DNA from: SIG653 sp045577455
GTDB lineage: Bacteria; Bacillota; Clostridia; Oscillospirales; CAG-382
Reading direction: 5' to 3'
NCBI GenBank assembly: GCA_045577455.1
Contig: JAZNIJ010000107.1
Coordinates: 1-34,963 of the forward strand
Length of the DNA stretch: 34,963 nt
Each line of letters begins with the position of its first letter. Within the stretch, counting starts at the first letter, position 1. Shown here piece by piece: positions 25,202-31,951 of this stretch. The translations under genes and the position numbers were made by a program. The notes beneath the pieces are model-generated. The model was not told where the DNA came from. It searched no databases and worked only from the letters and a program-made list of their open reading frames with translations.

Positions 25202-25923
25202 CAGCTCACCACCTTTGCTAACCTCGAAATGCTATCGCAGAATACCTTATCGGTGATATGTTCCGATAAAGTTCCCGTAATAGACTGCTGTTTAAGGGAG
25301 TGACTGTAAGGGATTTTGATTTCAACATCCTTGAAGTGTTCTTTAACTTCACCTACAGGGAGATAGATGTCATTATCTTTTATGTTGATTACCTTTACCA
25401 CTTTATCTGCAAATGCAATAAACTGGTCACCGTTAGCTGCATAGTATGACATGCATTTAAGTGTCGGAGTTACAACCTGAACAATAACATCAGCTTCTGC
25501 TTTGGCAAGGGAAGATATGAGGTCACTTCTGTCGCTCACACAGTCAATAACTATGTAGTCAGCAAGTTCTCTCATATTCATAAACAACTGACTGATTTTG
25601 TCTTCTGTCGGTCTTGCATATGTGTATTTGTTTTCGTTTGCCTTGTAACCTAAATAACCGAAGTTAGGCATATTCTTTGTTGTTACAATGCTACGAAGGA
25701 CATCTTCACGATACACATCCGTTTTATCAAGAACCTTACCGATTGAATACAAATCACTTTCCTTACAATGAGGGAAGATGTAACCCATACAAGGCACCAT
25801 CAAATCGGGTGAAAAGTAAAGGACTCTTTTCTTTCCTTTGTTATATAAGGTCTGTGCAACCTTAATGGCAATAGAACTTTTACCACTATCAGGTGAGCCA
25901 CAAACTGCAATAAACTTACTCAT
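25201..25923 (-). CDS. CpaE/TadZ-like MinD/ParA-type ATPase
   Basis: 240 aa with an N-terminal P-loop CGSPDSGKSSIA at about 8-19 and the DYIVIDCVSDRSDLIS block near 130, which corresponds to the Walker B/switch region of MinD/ParA ATPases. The signature first Lys of the deviant Walker A motif is absent. There is no N-terminal receiver-like domain, so it is shorter than Caulobacter CpaE. TadZ/CpaE proteins place the pilus machine in the cell. It overlaps the CpaB-like gene by 8 bases and the tadA gene by one base. Confidence 0.82.
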   Translation of the reverse strand: MSKFIAVCGSPDSGKSSIAIKVAQTLYNKGKKRVLYFSPDLMVPCMGYIFPHCKESDLYSIGKVLDKTDVYREDVLRSIVTTKNMPNFGYLGYKANENKYTYARPTEDKISQLFMNMRELADYIVIDCVSDRSDLISSLAKAEADVIVQVVTPTLKCMSYYAANGDQFIAFADKVVKVINIKDNDIYLPVGEVKEHFKDVEIKIPYSHSLKQQSITGTLSEHITDKVFCDSISRLAKVVS

Positions 25924-26662
25924 TCACAGCACCACCTTCGGTTGTTGTTTCTGTTTTATTCTTAAAGTAGCTATTCTGTGTGGATAAGAACTTATCGGCA
26001 GTTGATTTATCACCTCTGTATACAAGTGCCGCATGAATTTCTGCATTACCTTCATATTCTGCAAGTAACTTTGCCTGTTGTGTATTTGCAAGAACAGTAA
26101 TTGTACTTGGGAGTTCATAACTTCCGTCTTCATTCTTAATTACTGCATCTTTATCAATACCACCCGATGTAGTTGTGGTGATTACCTTCATATATTTAAG
26201 TTCGGGAGGAGTTACTGCTTTATTTGTATCGTTGTTGACAATAAGGAATGTTACGATATCTCCGTTCTGGAGCTTACCTGATACACCTGCCGCAAGACTG
26301 TCTACTGTTACGCTGATTGCTACATGTTTACCGTCAAGTGTTGCGAATACATCTTCAGCAGTATTACCATCTTTGGTGAGCTTATCCTTTGTGAAAAAGT
26401 CACCGTTATACAGATTAGAAGCAGCATATTTACCTACGACATCAGCTTTATCTTCAATAGCACCTGAAGGGATTGAATCTTTATCAACCTTAACAACCTC
26501 AACTACATCTTCTGTAATGGGTGAACCCTGTTTCACATCCTGTGTAAGTCGTACTATCTTTGTTGTGTCGCTTGTAATATTCGTAACAATAGGAGCAACT
26601 ACGAAGGTCATTACAACAGCAAGCGCCATGCAGATGATACCTATAATTGTTCTGTTTTTCAT
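25916..26662 (-). CDS. CpaB/RcpC-like pilus protein with SAF domain
   Basis: 248 aa. One N-terminal membrane helix (about 6-26) is followed by a SAF-type domain (about 35-105: KIVRLTQDVKQGSPITEDVV, GKYAASNLYNGDFFTKDKL) and a second domain (110-215) rich in beta strands (GKHVAISVTVDSLAAGVSGK, LQNGDIVTFLIVNND). This is the CpaB/RcpC/FlgA-like arrangement. In double-membrane bacteria RcpC works with a secretin; here no secretin gene exists, as expected for a Gram-positive host, so the protein may guide the fibre through the wall. AGGAGG precedes ATG. Confidence 0.82.
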   Translation of the reverse strand: MKNRTIIGIICMALAVVMTFVVAPIVTNITSDTTKIVRLTQDVKQGSPITEDVVEVVKVDKDSIPSGAIEDKADVVGKYAASNLYNGDFFTKDKLTKDGNTAEDVFATLDGKHVAISVTVDSLAAGVSGKLQNGDIVTFLIVNNDTNKAVTPPELKYMKVITTTTSGGIDKDAVIKNEDGSYELPSTITVLANTQQAKLLAEYEGNAEIHAALVYRGDKSTADKFLSTQNSYFKNKTETTTEGGAVNE

Positions 26663-26679
26663 TTATAAATAACCTCCTG

Positions 26680-27309
26680 TTAAATGAAATATGCCACCAT
26701 AAATCCTGTGGCAAGATATGGAACGAGAGGGAAACCCTCTTTTTTGTTTCTTTTAATGTTCATAAGAATTGCGAGTACCAAACCCAAGGTAAGACCTATA
26801 ACACTGCCTTTTAAACCAAGCACCAATGAACTTGCGATACAGAACTTTATATCTGCACCACCGATTCTTCCTTTTCCTATGAAGATGCTTAATATCATCA
26901 GCAAGGAAATAACGAAAGCAGAGAGCAACATGCTCGGTATACTGGATAATTCAAAGCCTACGAATGCCACTATAACAATCATTACATGGAGCCAGTCATC
27001 GCATTCTCTTGATTTAATATCACTAAAAGATGCTAAAAGGAGAATTAAGCTGAACAAAATGCCACGCACCGCCATAGTGGTACATCCGAAAAAACAAAGC
27101 AAAGCTACTGTTACTCCGAGTCCGATGCCTACAAAACCTGCTATGGTTTTCACCTTTTCGCCACCCCATCTTTTAAGGGCATATTTCGCAATCAATACAG
27201 TTGCTAATACAACTGCTCCAAGAATTACCGATACACCAAATATCTTCAGAAGTGTTTCAACTGTTACATCAATAACTTTCGGCATAATCGGACCAACAAT
27301 TAAATTCAT
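26680..27309 (-). CDS. A24-type prepilin peptidase (TadV/CpaA-like)
   Basis: 209 aa, polytopic. The two catalytic aspartates of A24 aspartyl peptidases are visible: D97 in SFSDIKSRECDDW and D153 in GRIGGADIKF (GGAD in place of GxGD). It has an extra N-terminal stretch with two membrane helices (about 15-42 and 54-75) before the core. There is no N-methylase domain, as in TadV/CpaA. It should cleave the leaders of the local pilins and pseudopilins. AAAGGAG lies before ATG 27309, after a stem-loop that separates it from the pilin genes. Confidence 0.85.
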   Translation of the reverse strand: MNLIVGPIMPKVIDVTVETLLKIFGVSVILGAVVLATVLIAKYALKRWGGEKVKTIAGFVGIGLGVTVALLCFFGCTTMAVRGILFSLILLLASFSDIKSRECDDWLHVMIVIVAFVGFELSSIPSMLLSAFVISLLMILSIFIGKGRIGGADIKFCIASSLVLGLKGSVIGLTLGLVLAILMNIKRNKKEGFPLVPYLATGFMVAYFI

Positions 27310-27331
27310 AAAATTCTCCTTTCAAAAGATT

Positions 27332-27355
27332 GGTGGGAGTATTAAAACTCCCACC
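27332..27355 (-). terminator. Stem-loop between the pilin array and the prepilin peptidase gene
   Basis: A perfect 9-bp stem (27347-27355 with 27332-27340) with a 6-base loop; the following bases (AATCTTTTG) give only a weak U-tract. It could be a partial terminator or an RNA-stabilising hairpin that keeps pilin mRNA more abundant than mRNA for the machinery genes. Confidence 0.6.
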
Positions 27356-27368
27356 GAGCAAGTATTAG

Positions 27369-27590
27369 TTAACCGGCATAATTAAAGAGACCCTGTACCT
27401 TTGTTACAACAGAAGGCATGATGGTGTCTTCAAAAAGGGCATAAAGGAGAGTGAGAAGGAGCGCACCGACTACGACTGCGATGAGAACCTTAACACCTGT
27501 ATCAACATAGGTTTCAGCTGTTTTTGTTTCGATAACCTCAACAGCCTTTGTTTTGATGGACATTACTTTATCTTTGATTTTTTTAAACAT
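27369..27590 (-). CDS. Pilin-like protein, DUF6133 type, copy 1
   Basis: 73 aa. A basic N-terminus (MFKKIKDKVMSIKTK) leads to KTAETYVDTGVKVLIAVVVG, a motif followed by one long hydrophobic helix (about 34-52) and a short acidic and polar tail ending LFNYAG. This is a Flp/Tad-sized pilin with the DUF6133 pattern. The Gly expected at the prepilin cleavage site is replaced by Ala (TA-ETYVD). It is nearly identical to two neighbouring copies and has GAGGTAA before its ATG. It is the last of four tandem copies in transcription order. Confidence 0.8.
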   Translation of the reverse strand: MFKKIKDKVMSIKTKAVEVIETKTAETYVDTGVKVLIAVVVGALLLTLLYALFEDTIMPSVVTKVQGLFNYAG

Positions 27591-27611
27591 ATTTAATTAC
27601 CTCAAACTTTC

Positions 27612-27854
27612 TTAATAATGATCGAAGGCTTCTTCAAAACCTTCTTTAACAGGAAGCATAATTTCATTTTCCAAAAGCGGAGAAAGAAGACCTAAAAGCA
27701 AAGCGCCGATAACTACAGCGATGAGGATTTTAACTCCTGAATTCACATAAGTTTCGGCACTTTTGTTTATAAACTTATTCCTTATTTTGTTTATAATTCT
27801 GTTTAGTATCTTTTTTATAAATTCACGTAATTTATAAAAAATCTGTTTTAACAT
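27612..27854 (-). CDS. Divergent pilin-like protein, DUF6133 type, copy 2
   Basis: 80 aa with the same plan as its neighbours but clearly divergent: a longer, very basic leader (MLKQIFYKLREFIKKILNRI, then INKIRNKFINK), the motif SAETYVNSGVKILIAVVIG, and a different tail (LLENEIMLPVKEGFEEAFDH). It may be a minor pilin, a tip subunit or a variant produced by duplication and drift. GAGGTGAG precedes the ATG. Confidence 0.78.
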   Translation of the reverse strand: MLKQIFYKLREFIKKILNRIINKIRNKFINKSAETYVNSGVKILIAVVIGALLLGLLSPLLENEIMLPVKEGFEEAFDHY

Positions 27855-27866
27855 AAACTCACCTCA

Positions 27867-28088
27867 TTATCCACCATAATTGAAGAGTTCCTGTACCTTT
27901 GTCACAACAGAAGGCATGATGGTGTCTTCAAAAAGGGCATAAAGGAGAGTGAGAAGGAGCGCACCGATTACAACTGCGATGAGAACCTTGACACCTGTAT
28001 CAACATAGGTTTCTGCTGTTTTTGTTTCGATAACCTCAACAGCCTTTGCTTTGATGGACATTACTTTATCTTTGATTTTCTTAAACAT
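27867..28088 (-). CDS. Pilin-like protein, DUF6133 type, copy 3
   Basis: 73 aa, almost the same as copies 1 and 4 (ends VQELFNYGG). Basic leader, ETYVD motif, one hydrophobic helix, short tail. It lies 12 bases upstream in transcription of the divergent copy and has GAGGTG before the ATG. High identity at DNA level with the other copies suggests recent duplication or gene conversion. Confidence 0.8.
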   Translation of the reverse strand: MFKKIKDKVMSIKAKAVEVIETKTAETYVDTGVKVLIAVVIGALLLTLLYALFEDTIMPSVVTKVQELFNYGG

Positions 28089-28122
28089 AATTTTTCACCT
28101 CGACTTTCTTGTTTAATTCGGA

Positions 28123-28344
28123 TTAACCTGCGTAGTTGAAAAGACCCTGAACCTTTGTTACAACAGAAGGCATGATGGTGTCTTCAAAAAGGGCATAGAG
28201 AAGAGTGAGAAGGAGCGCACCGATAACAACAGCGATGAGAACCTTAACACCTGTATCAACATAGGTTTCAGCTGTTTTTGTTTCGATAACCTCAACAGCC
28301 TTTGCTTTGATGGACATTACTTTATCTTTGATTTTCTTGAACAT
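28123..28344 (-). CDS. Pilin-like protein, DUF6133 type, copy 4 (first in the operon)
   Basis: 73 aa, nearly identical to copies 1 and 3 (ends VQGLFNYAG). It is the first pilin gene after spoVG in the direction of transcription, with GAGGTAA before ATG 28344 and a 31-base gap without visible promoter, so it probably shares the spoVG transcript. Likely the major subunit of the Tad fibre together with the other copies. Confidence 0.8.
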   Translation of the reverse strand: MFKKIKDKVMSIKAKAVEVIETKTAETYVDTGVKVLIAVVIGALLLTLLYALFEDTIMPSVVTKVQGLFNYAG

Positions 28345-28375
28345 GAATTTTTACCTCAACTTTCTTATTTTTTAA

Positions 28376-28732
28376 TTACATTGACTGTGAAAAAGCAGCC
28401 TCGACATCATCGTCAGGCTGCTCACTCATTGCTTCTGCTTCATCCATGTGAAGTCTTTCTTCGTATGATTTAAGAACGGCTGCATTAATTTCGTTTCTTG
28501 CATCTGCCGTAATAGCATGGAAGATATCGCTATATTTCTTTTCACCATCTTTGGTATAAACGCTCTGAGGCATCTGAACAAAAAGTCCTTTAGATGAGTC
28601 AACAACCTTAAGACCGTGAATAGCAAATGCACCTGCAATATTCGCACTGGCATATGCTTTGATTTTGCTATCTTCCTGATTTACCATGCGATCAATTTTC
28701 GCATTTACAAGTGGCTGTTTTTTCTGTGCCAT
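28376..28732 (-). CDS. spoVG: SpoVG-family regulator
   Basis: 118 aa. KIDRMVNQEDSKIKAYASAN, IAGAFAIHGLKVVDSSKGLF and VQMPQSV-YTKDGEKKYSDIFHAIT are the family blocks of SpoVG, a small DNA/RNA-binding protein that in Firmicutes affects septation, capsule and other surface traits. The C-terminus has an acidic tail beyond the usual length of about 95-100 residues. The gene sits just before the pilin array and so may regulate pilus or transfer genes. AGGTAGG precedes ATG 28732. Confidence 0.88.
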   Translation of the reverse strand: MAQKKQPLVNAKIDRMVNQEDSKIKAYASANIAGAFAIHGLKVVDSSKGLFVQMPQSVYTKDGEKKYSDIFHAITADARNEINAAVLKSYEERLHMDEAEAMSEQPDDDVEAAFSQSM

Positions 28733-28752
28733 AATTTTTTCCTACCTTTCGA

Positions 28753-29436
28753 TTAACTGAAACTTATAATTGTGAATCCCATATCCGATTCGACTTCTGC
28801 TTGAGAAATCTGTTCGGGTTCTTTGAACCTTTCCATATATGTCATCACCTCCTCGTCTGTAAGTGAACGGAAGTCATCTTCTGTCAAACCAACAACAAAG
28901 AATGGTCCGGCAATGATGGTACTTTCACCAAGTCTACGGTTACCTGCCATTCCCATAAGTTTTGATTCTTCGTTGCCTATAAGACAGACATTGTCATCTT
29001 CCATGTATATCGGTTCTATGTATCCACCTACAGCCCTCTGCTCTGCTTCAAGGGTGTGTGCCACCTCAGAAACAAACGGAGGACGGTTCGGCTCAACATA
29101 GACGATAGTCATTAAGTTGTCGGGTTTCTGCGTAAGGGTTGCATCAAAATCAACCTTTTGGAAACCTACAGAGTCACAAAAAAAGGCACCCTCATCTGTC
29201 TGGACGATGTCCGAAACGGAAAGAGAGTGCCCTCTGTGAAGTGGATGAGATTCTGTGTTAAAACGAGTGAAAACATCTTCAAGTGTTTTCGCTTCAATAT
29301 CACCATTGAAAACCTCATCATATATTTGTGGATCTATTTTTTCTGTTTTTTGAATTCGTGCAGTTCTGTCAAAGTTCATAAACTTAACATCATTTGCATC
29401 TCGTTCATTATTGATTTGGAATATCTTTATTTTCAT
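28753..29436 (-). CDS. YodL-DUF3846 accessory protein
   Basis: 227 aa with two domains. Residues 1-110 are YodL-like (FQINNERDANDVKFMNFDRT, then HPLHRGHSLSVSDIV and AFFCDSVGFQKVDF). Residues about 117-200 are DUF3846-like (MTIVYVEPNRPPFVSEVAHT, AVGGYIEPIY, GNRRLG, AGPFFVVG). Both domains are common in conjugative elements near anti-restriction genes; the function is unknown. Its ATG overlaps the stop of the DUF3849 gene as TAATG, with GGAGGTT upstream. A broken copy of its N-terminus lies about 800 bases away at 30244-30330. Confidence 0.83.
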   Translation of the reverse strand: MKIKIFQINNERDANDVKFMNFDRTARIQKTEKIDPQIYDEVFNGDIEAKTLEDVFTRFNTESHPLHRGHSLSVSDIVQTDEGAFFCDSVGFQKVDFDATLTQKPDNLMTIVYVEPNRPPFVSEVAHTLEAEQRAVGGYIEPIYMEDDNVCLIGNEESKLMGMAGNRRLGESTIIAGPFFVVGLTEDDFRSLTDEEVMTYMERFKEPEQISQAEVESDMGFTIISFS

Positions 29437-30146
29437 TACTGTAAACCTCCCATTCCTACATCATTGTTTTCTTGTAACCTGTATTCGGAAAGTTTTTCCT
29501 TTGCCCATTCGGGAAGATATTTTTCATCCAAAACGCCAAAGAAATTTTGTCTTCTAAAATGAGTAAATTCATCATCCTTCAGAAAATAACCGTTAACCTG
29601 TGAACCTATTGCATTAGGATCACATCCGAAACCACTTGTCGCAAAAAACAACTGAAAATCTGCTGTTTTGTATTCATCTTTAAGTGTACTTGGCTTAATC
29701 ACCAATACTTTGTCTGTGTAATCGCCTTCATCAGTACAATGGCTTGAATCAAAGAGACCTAAATTTTTGTAATAATCTCTTGCTTGATTAATAAGCAAAT
29801 CTACCAGACCGGGATGTGATTCAACTACAAACTGCCAACGATGTTCTTCTTTGGGAATCCAAATGTTTTTTGCCCATTTTTTGTTTTCTTCAGAAAAGCG
29901 ACCATCATTCTTATTTTCTTGCACTGTATTCGCAAGAACCCAATTAACTCGATCAAGACCATATGTGGCAATAATGTCATTGATGCATTTTCCAAGAATG
30001 TTGTTTTTATAGTTATCTCGTATTGCGCGTTCAATGGTTCTTGCACAATCACAGTTGGCACTATGACTCTTTCTCCATTTGTCGACTTCTTCATATTCTT
30101 TGGCTTCTTTTAAAGAAAAGAGATACAGAGGAACATATTTATCCAT
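29436..30146 (-). CDS. DUF3849 protein
   Basis: About 236 aa from ATG 30146 (AAGGTGG 5 bases upstream; TTG 30176 is in frame but lacks a site). PLYLFSLKEAKEYEEVDKWR, DCARTIERAIRDNY, RVNWVLANTVQ and FVVESHPGLVDLLINQAR are the DUF3849 blocks. The C-terminal part (TADFQLFFATSGFGCDPNAI, GYFLKDDEFTHFRRQNFFGV) resembles the second domain often joined to it in large polyvalent proteins of mobile elements. Function unknown; the setting suggests protection or adaptation of incoming DNA. Confidence 0.8.
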   Translation of the reverse strand: MDKYVPLYLFSLKEAKEYEEVDKWRKSHSANCDCARTIERAIRDNYKNNILGKCINDIIATYGLDRVNWVLANTVQENKNDGRFSEENKKWAKNIWIPKEEHRWQFVVESHPGLVDLLINQARDYYKNLGLFDSSHCTDEGDYTDKVLVIKPSTLKDEYKTADFQLFFATSGFGCDPNAIGSQVNGYFLKDDEFTHFRRQNFFGVLDEKYLPEWAKEKLSEYRLQENNDVGMGGLQ

Positions 30147-30243
30147 TGCTACCACCTTTTGTGTATTTTTGTTCAAGCATCTTTAATGCTTTTGTCAATG
30201 TGTTTTGACGAATATTATTTTAGGCTTTATTTTTTCTAATTTC

Positions 30244-30330
30244 TAAGTTTGTGCCGTTCTGTCAAAGTTCATAAACTTGATATCAGCGGCATCTCGTTCA
30301 TTATTAATTTGAAAGATATTACTTTTCAAG
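30244..30330 (-). pseudogene. Truncated second copy of the YodL N-terminus
   Basis: The minus strand encodes SNIFQINNERDAADIKFMNF, then DRTAQT and a stop, matching the start of the YodL protein at 29436. At DNA level 30251-30330 aligns with 29358-29436 over about 79 bases with about 13 differences. The ATG is replaced by TTG and the frame ends after 28 codons. It overlaps the last codons of the AbrB-like gene. It looks like a remnant of a deleted or recombined YodL gene. Confidence 0.82.
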
Positions 30331-30624
30331 ATTAACACCTGCCTGTTCCATTGCCCATTTAACTGAAAGATGGACAAGTGCAGCCTTTTGCTGTTCAATG
30401 GGAAGCTCATTCAGAAAATCAAATAAAGTCATTTCATCTATTTGAGATGAATCAGTTAGCTTACAGTTATCGCAAACTTTTTCTCTTTTAACAATTATTG
30501 AACTTCCGTCCTCAGATTCAGTAAATGATAAAATATCGTTATATTTAAAACCTATGGACTGCCTCAATTCAAAAGGAATTGTAACCCTTCCTTTTTTACC
30601 GAGCACACGATATATTTTTGCCAT
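30319..30624 (-). CDS. AbrB/SpoVT-type DNA-binding regulator
   Basis: 101 aa. The N-terminal swapped-hairpin domain is clear: YRVLGKKGRVTIPFELRQSI, GFKYNDILSFTE, then IVKREKVCDNC. After it comes a helical part with a CDNC pair and a C-terminal helix (LPIEQQKAALVHLSVKWAME), unlike short antitoxins. No toxin gene follows, so a transcription regulator is more likely than an antitoxin. Start and upstream stop overlap as TGATG. Confidence 0.82.
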   Translation of the reverse strand: MAKIYRVLGKKGRVTIPFELRQSIGFKYNDILSFTESEDGSSIIVKREKVCDNCKLTDSSQIDEMTLFDFLNELPIEQQKAALVHLSVKWAMEQAGVNLEK

Positions 30625-30785
30625 CAGTTTTCAACCTCGCTTTCGTTGTTTGTTATTTTAATATGTAATGTTCCTATACCCGAACGAACCGAACGGACTC
30701 TCTCTACTGAAATGTTTAAACTCTCAAAATCTTCAAGAGGTATAGAAAGAAAAATACTATCTTGATTTAACTCTGAATTCTGCAT
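30624..30785 (-). CDS. Small 53-aa protein, unknown
   Basis: A 53-aa frame from ATG 30785 to TGA 30624, protein start MQNSELNQDSIFLSIPLEDF. It overlaps the end of the adenine methylase gene by 19 bases and its stop overlaps the AbrB-like start (TGATG), so it fills the gap exactly as operon genes do. AAAGGAG lies 11 bases upstream, a little far. It has a mixed beta pattern (LHIKITNNESEVEN at the end). No family recognised. Confidence 0.6.
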   Translation of the reverse strand: MQNSELNQDSIFLSIPLEDFESLNISVERVRSVRSGIGTLHIKITNNESEVEN

Positions 30786-31744
30786 TGGACAATACACTCC
30801 TTTAATACTTTTTCATAATCATACTTGTCATCACAACAACTAAATAAGGTTAACTGTTGTGGTTTGCTTCGTTCTCTTTCGTATAAGTCATAGTTTGATA
30901 TAAGCAACTCTTTGAATTCTTTTCCGGCTTCGTACCTTTGTGCCATAGAATGAGTACGAGAAAAATCAAGCATAGAAAAGCCTTTGTACAGTTCCCTTAT
31001 CTCAGGACAATCGTTATATGAAAGCAAGAACTTACCTTGTATTTTGGAAAGTGTATCCTTTAAGCGCACGTGATCATTCCAGTTAAAGCCTACAGCATAC
31101 ATATCTTCAGTAGAAAAATATGGGGGATCAGCATAGAAAAAAGTATCCTGTCTGTCGTAGTGTTTTATAAGCGTTTCAAAGTCCTGGTTTTCAACCACTA
31201 CATTTGCCATTCTGTTTTCAAGTTGTTTTATAAGTTCAAACAACTTTCGTATATCAAATGGCTGTGATGCAAAAGACTTACAGCCGCTTGAATAACTGTA
31301 TCGTAAGAGTTTGAGAAACATTGCTGCTCTACGGACATCATAGTCTTTAGTAATACGAGTTCTTATTTCATTAAGTTCATTTGCTTCGGGGGGTGGAAAC
31401 ATCAGTTCTGTCAACAGTAATTCTTCTCTGTAAAAATCATCTTTGAATTCTTCAAACTCAAAGAACTTTTTAACAGAGTTAAAATCCTCACGTGAGTTAA
31501 GATTGCAAAAGCCGATTTCACGAATTGTTGCCATAGTTCGTTCCTTCATGCAATGGAAAAGGTTTACCAAATTCCTGTCATAGTCATTGTAAACCTCGAA
31601 GGAGTCAACCTGCTCTTTTCCCAGAAGGACGCTACCGGAACCACCGAACACATCAACAAATCTGCCGTACTGTAAAGGAAATACAGCATAGAGAATGTTG
31701 AGTATTGAACTTTTGTTACCAACCCTTGATACAGGGGTTTTCAT
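30767..31744 (-). CDS. Adenine-N6 DNA methyltransferase, D12/Dam class
   Basis: 325 aa. Motif I FVDVFGGSGSVLLGKEQ near residues 29-45 binds S-adenosylmethionine; the catalytic DPPY is at D206-Y209 (FFYADPPYFST). The middle part (about 70-190) is the target-recognition region of the D12 class. No restriction endonuclease gene is next to it, so it is an orphan methylase; such genes on conjugative elements are thought to protect DNA from host restriction after transfer. AGGTGATTCA precedes ATG 31744. The recognised site cannot be read from sequence. Confidence 0.9.
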   Translation of the reverse strand: MKTPVSRVGNKSSILNILYAVFPLQYGRFVDVFGGSGSVLLGKEQVDSFEVYNDYDRNLVNLFHCMKERTMATIREIGFCNLNSREDFNSVKKFFEFEEFKDDFYREELLLTELMFPPPEANELNEIRTRITKDYDVRRAAMFLKLLRYSYSSGCKSFASQPFDIRKLFELIKQLENRMANVVVENQDFETLIKHYDRQDTFFYADPPYFSTEDMYAVGFNWNDHVRLKDTLSKIQGKFLLSYNDCPEIRELYKGFSMLDFSRTHSMAQRYEAGKEFKELLISNYDLYERERSKPQQLTLFSCCDDKYDYEKVLKECIVQCRIQS

Positions 31745-31772
31745 TGAATCACCTCACTTTTGGGCATAAAAA

Positions 31773-31809
31773 AAGACGGTATTCATCATTTTGTGATAAA
31801 TACCGTCTT
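31773..31809 (-). terminator. Rho-independent terminator before the adenine methylase gene
   Basis: An 11-bp perfect outer stem (31799-31809 with 31773-31783) continues into an inner ATCA/TGAT stem and is followed on the minus strand by TTTTTTT. It lies just past the stop of the 47-aa gene and about 28 bases before the methylase start. Confidence 0.85.
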
Positions 31810-31951
31810 ACTCTTGCTTATTTGATTTTTTAAGTTCTATGATTTTTTCTTCATAGTAATTCTTTTTGTTTATAAAAACGCAACACATCGCTGTGGTAGT
31901 TACTATACTGCTTAACATAGCACCTATGATAAATGCAAGGATTTCACTCAT
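31808..31951 (-). CDS. 47-aa single-pass membrane protein (DUF3789-like)
   Basis: A 47-aa frame starting MSEILAFIIGAMLSSIVTTT, a single membrane helix followed by a basic/charged tail (INKKNYYEEKIIELKKSNKQ). It resembles the very short DUF3789-type proteins of clostridial elements. The ATG overlaps the upstream stop as ATGA, so it is translated by coupling. It is followed directly by a terminator. Function unknown. Confidence 0.65.
   Translation of the reverse strand: MSEILAFIIGAMLSSIVTTTAMCCVFINKKNYYEEKIIELKKSNKQE

Noticed and set aside
26684..27385. Plus-strand open frame of over 230 codons opposite the prepilin peptidase
   Set aside because: Mirror of a polytopic membrane protein gene; the minus-strand frame has both catalytic Asp motifs and a good ribosome site.
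27369..28344. Regular repeats resembling a CRISPR or satellite array
   Set aside because: The repeat units are complete pilin genes with ribosome sites; there are no short direct repeats with unique spacers.
30319..30785. AbrB-like protein with the 53-aa protein as a toxin-antitoxin pair
   Set aside because: The 53-aa product has no toxin-like features, the order and sizes do not fit MazEF or VapBC, and the AbrB-like protein is longer than typical antitoxins.
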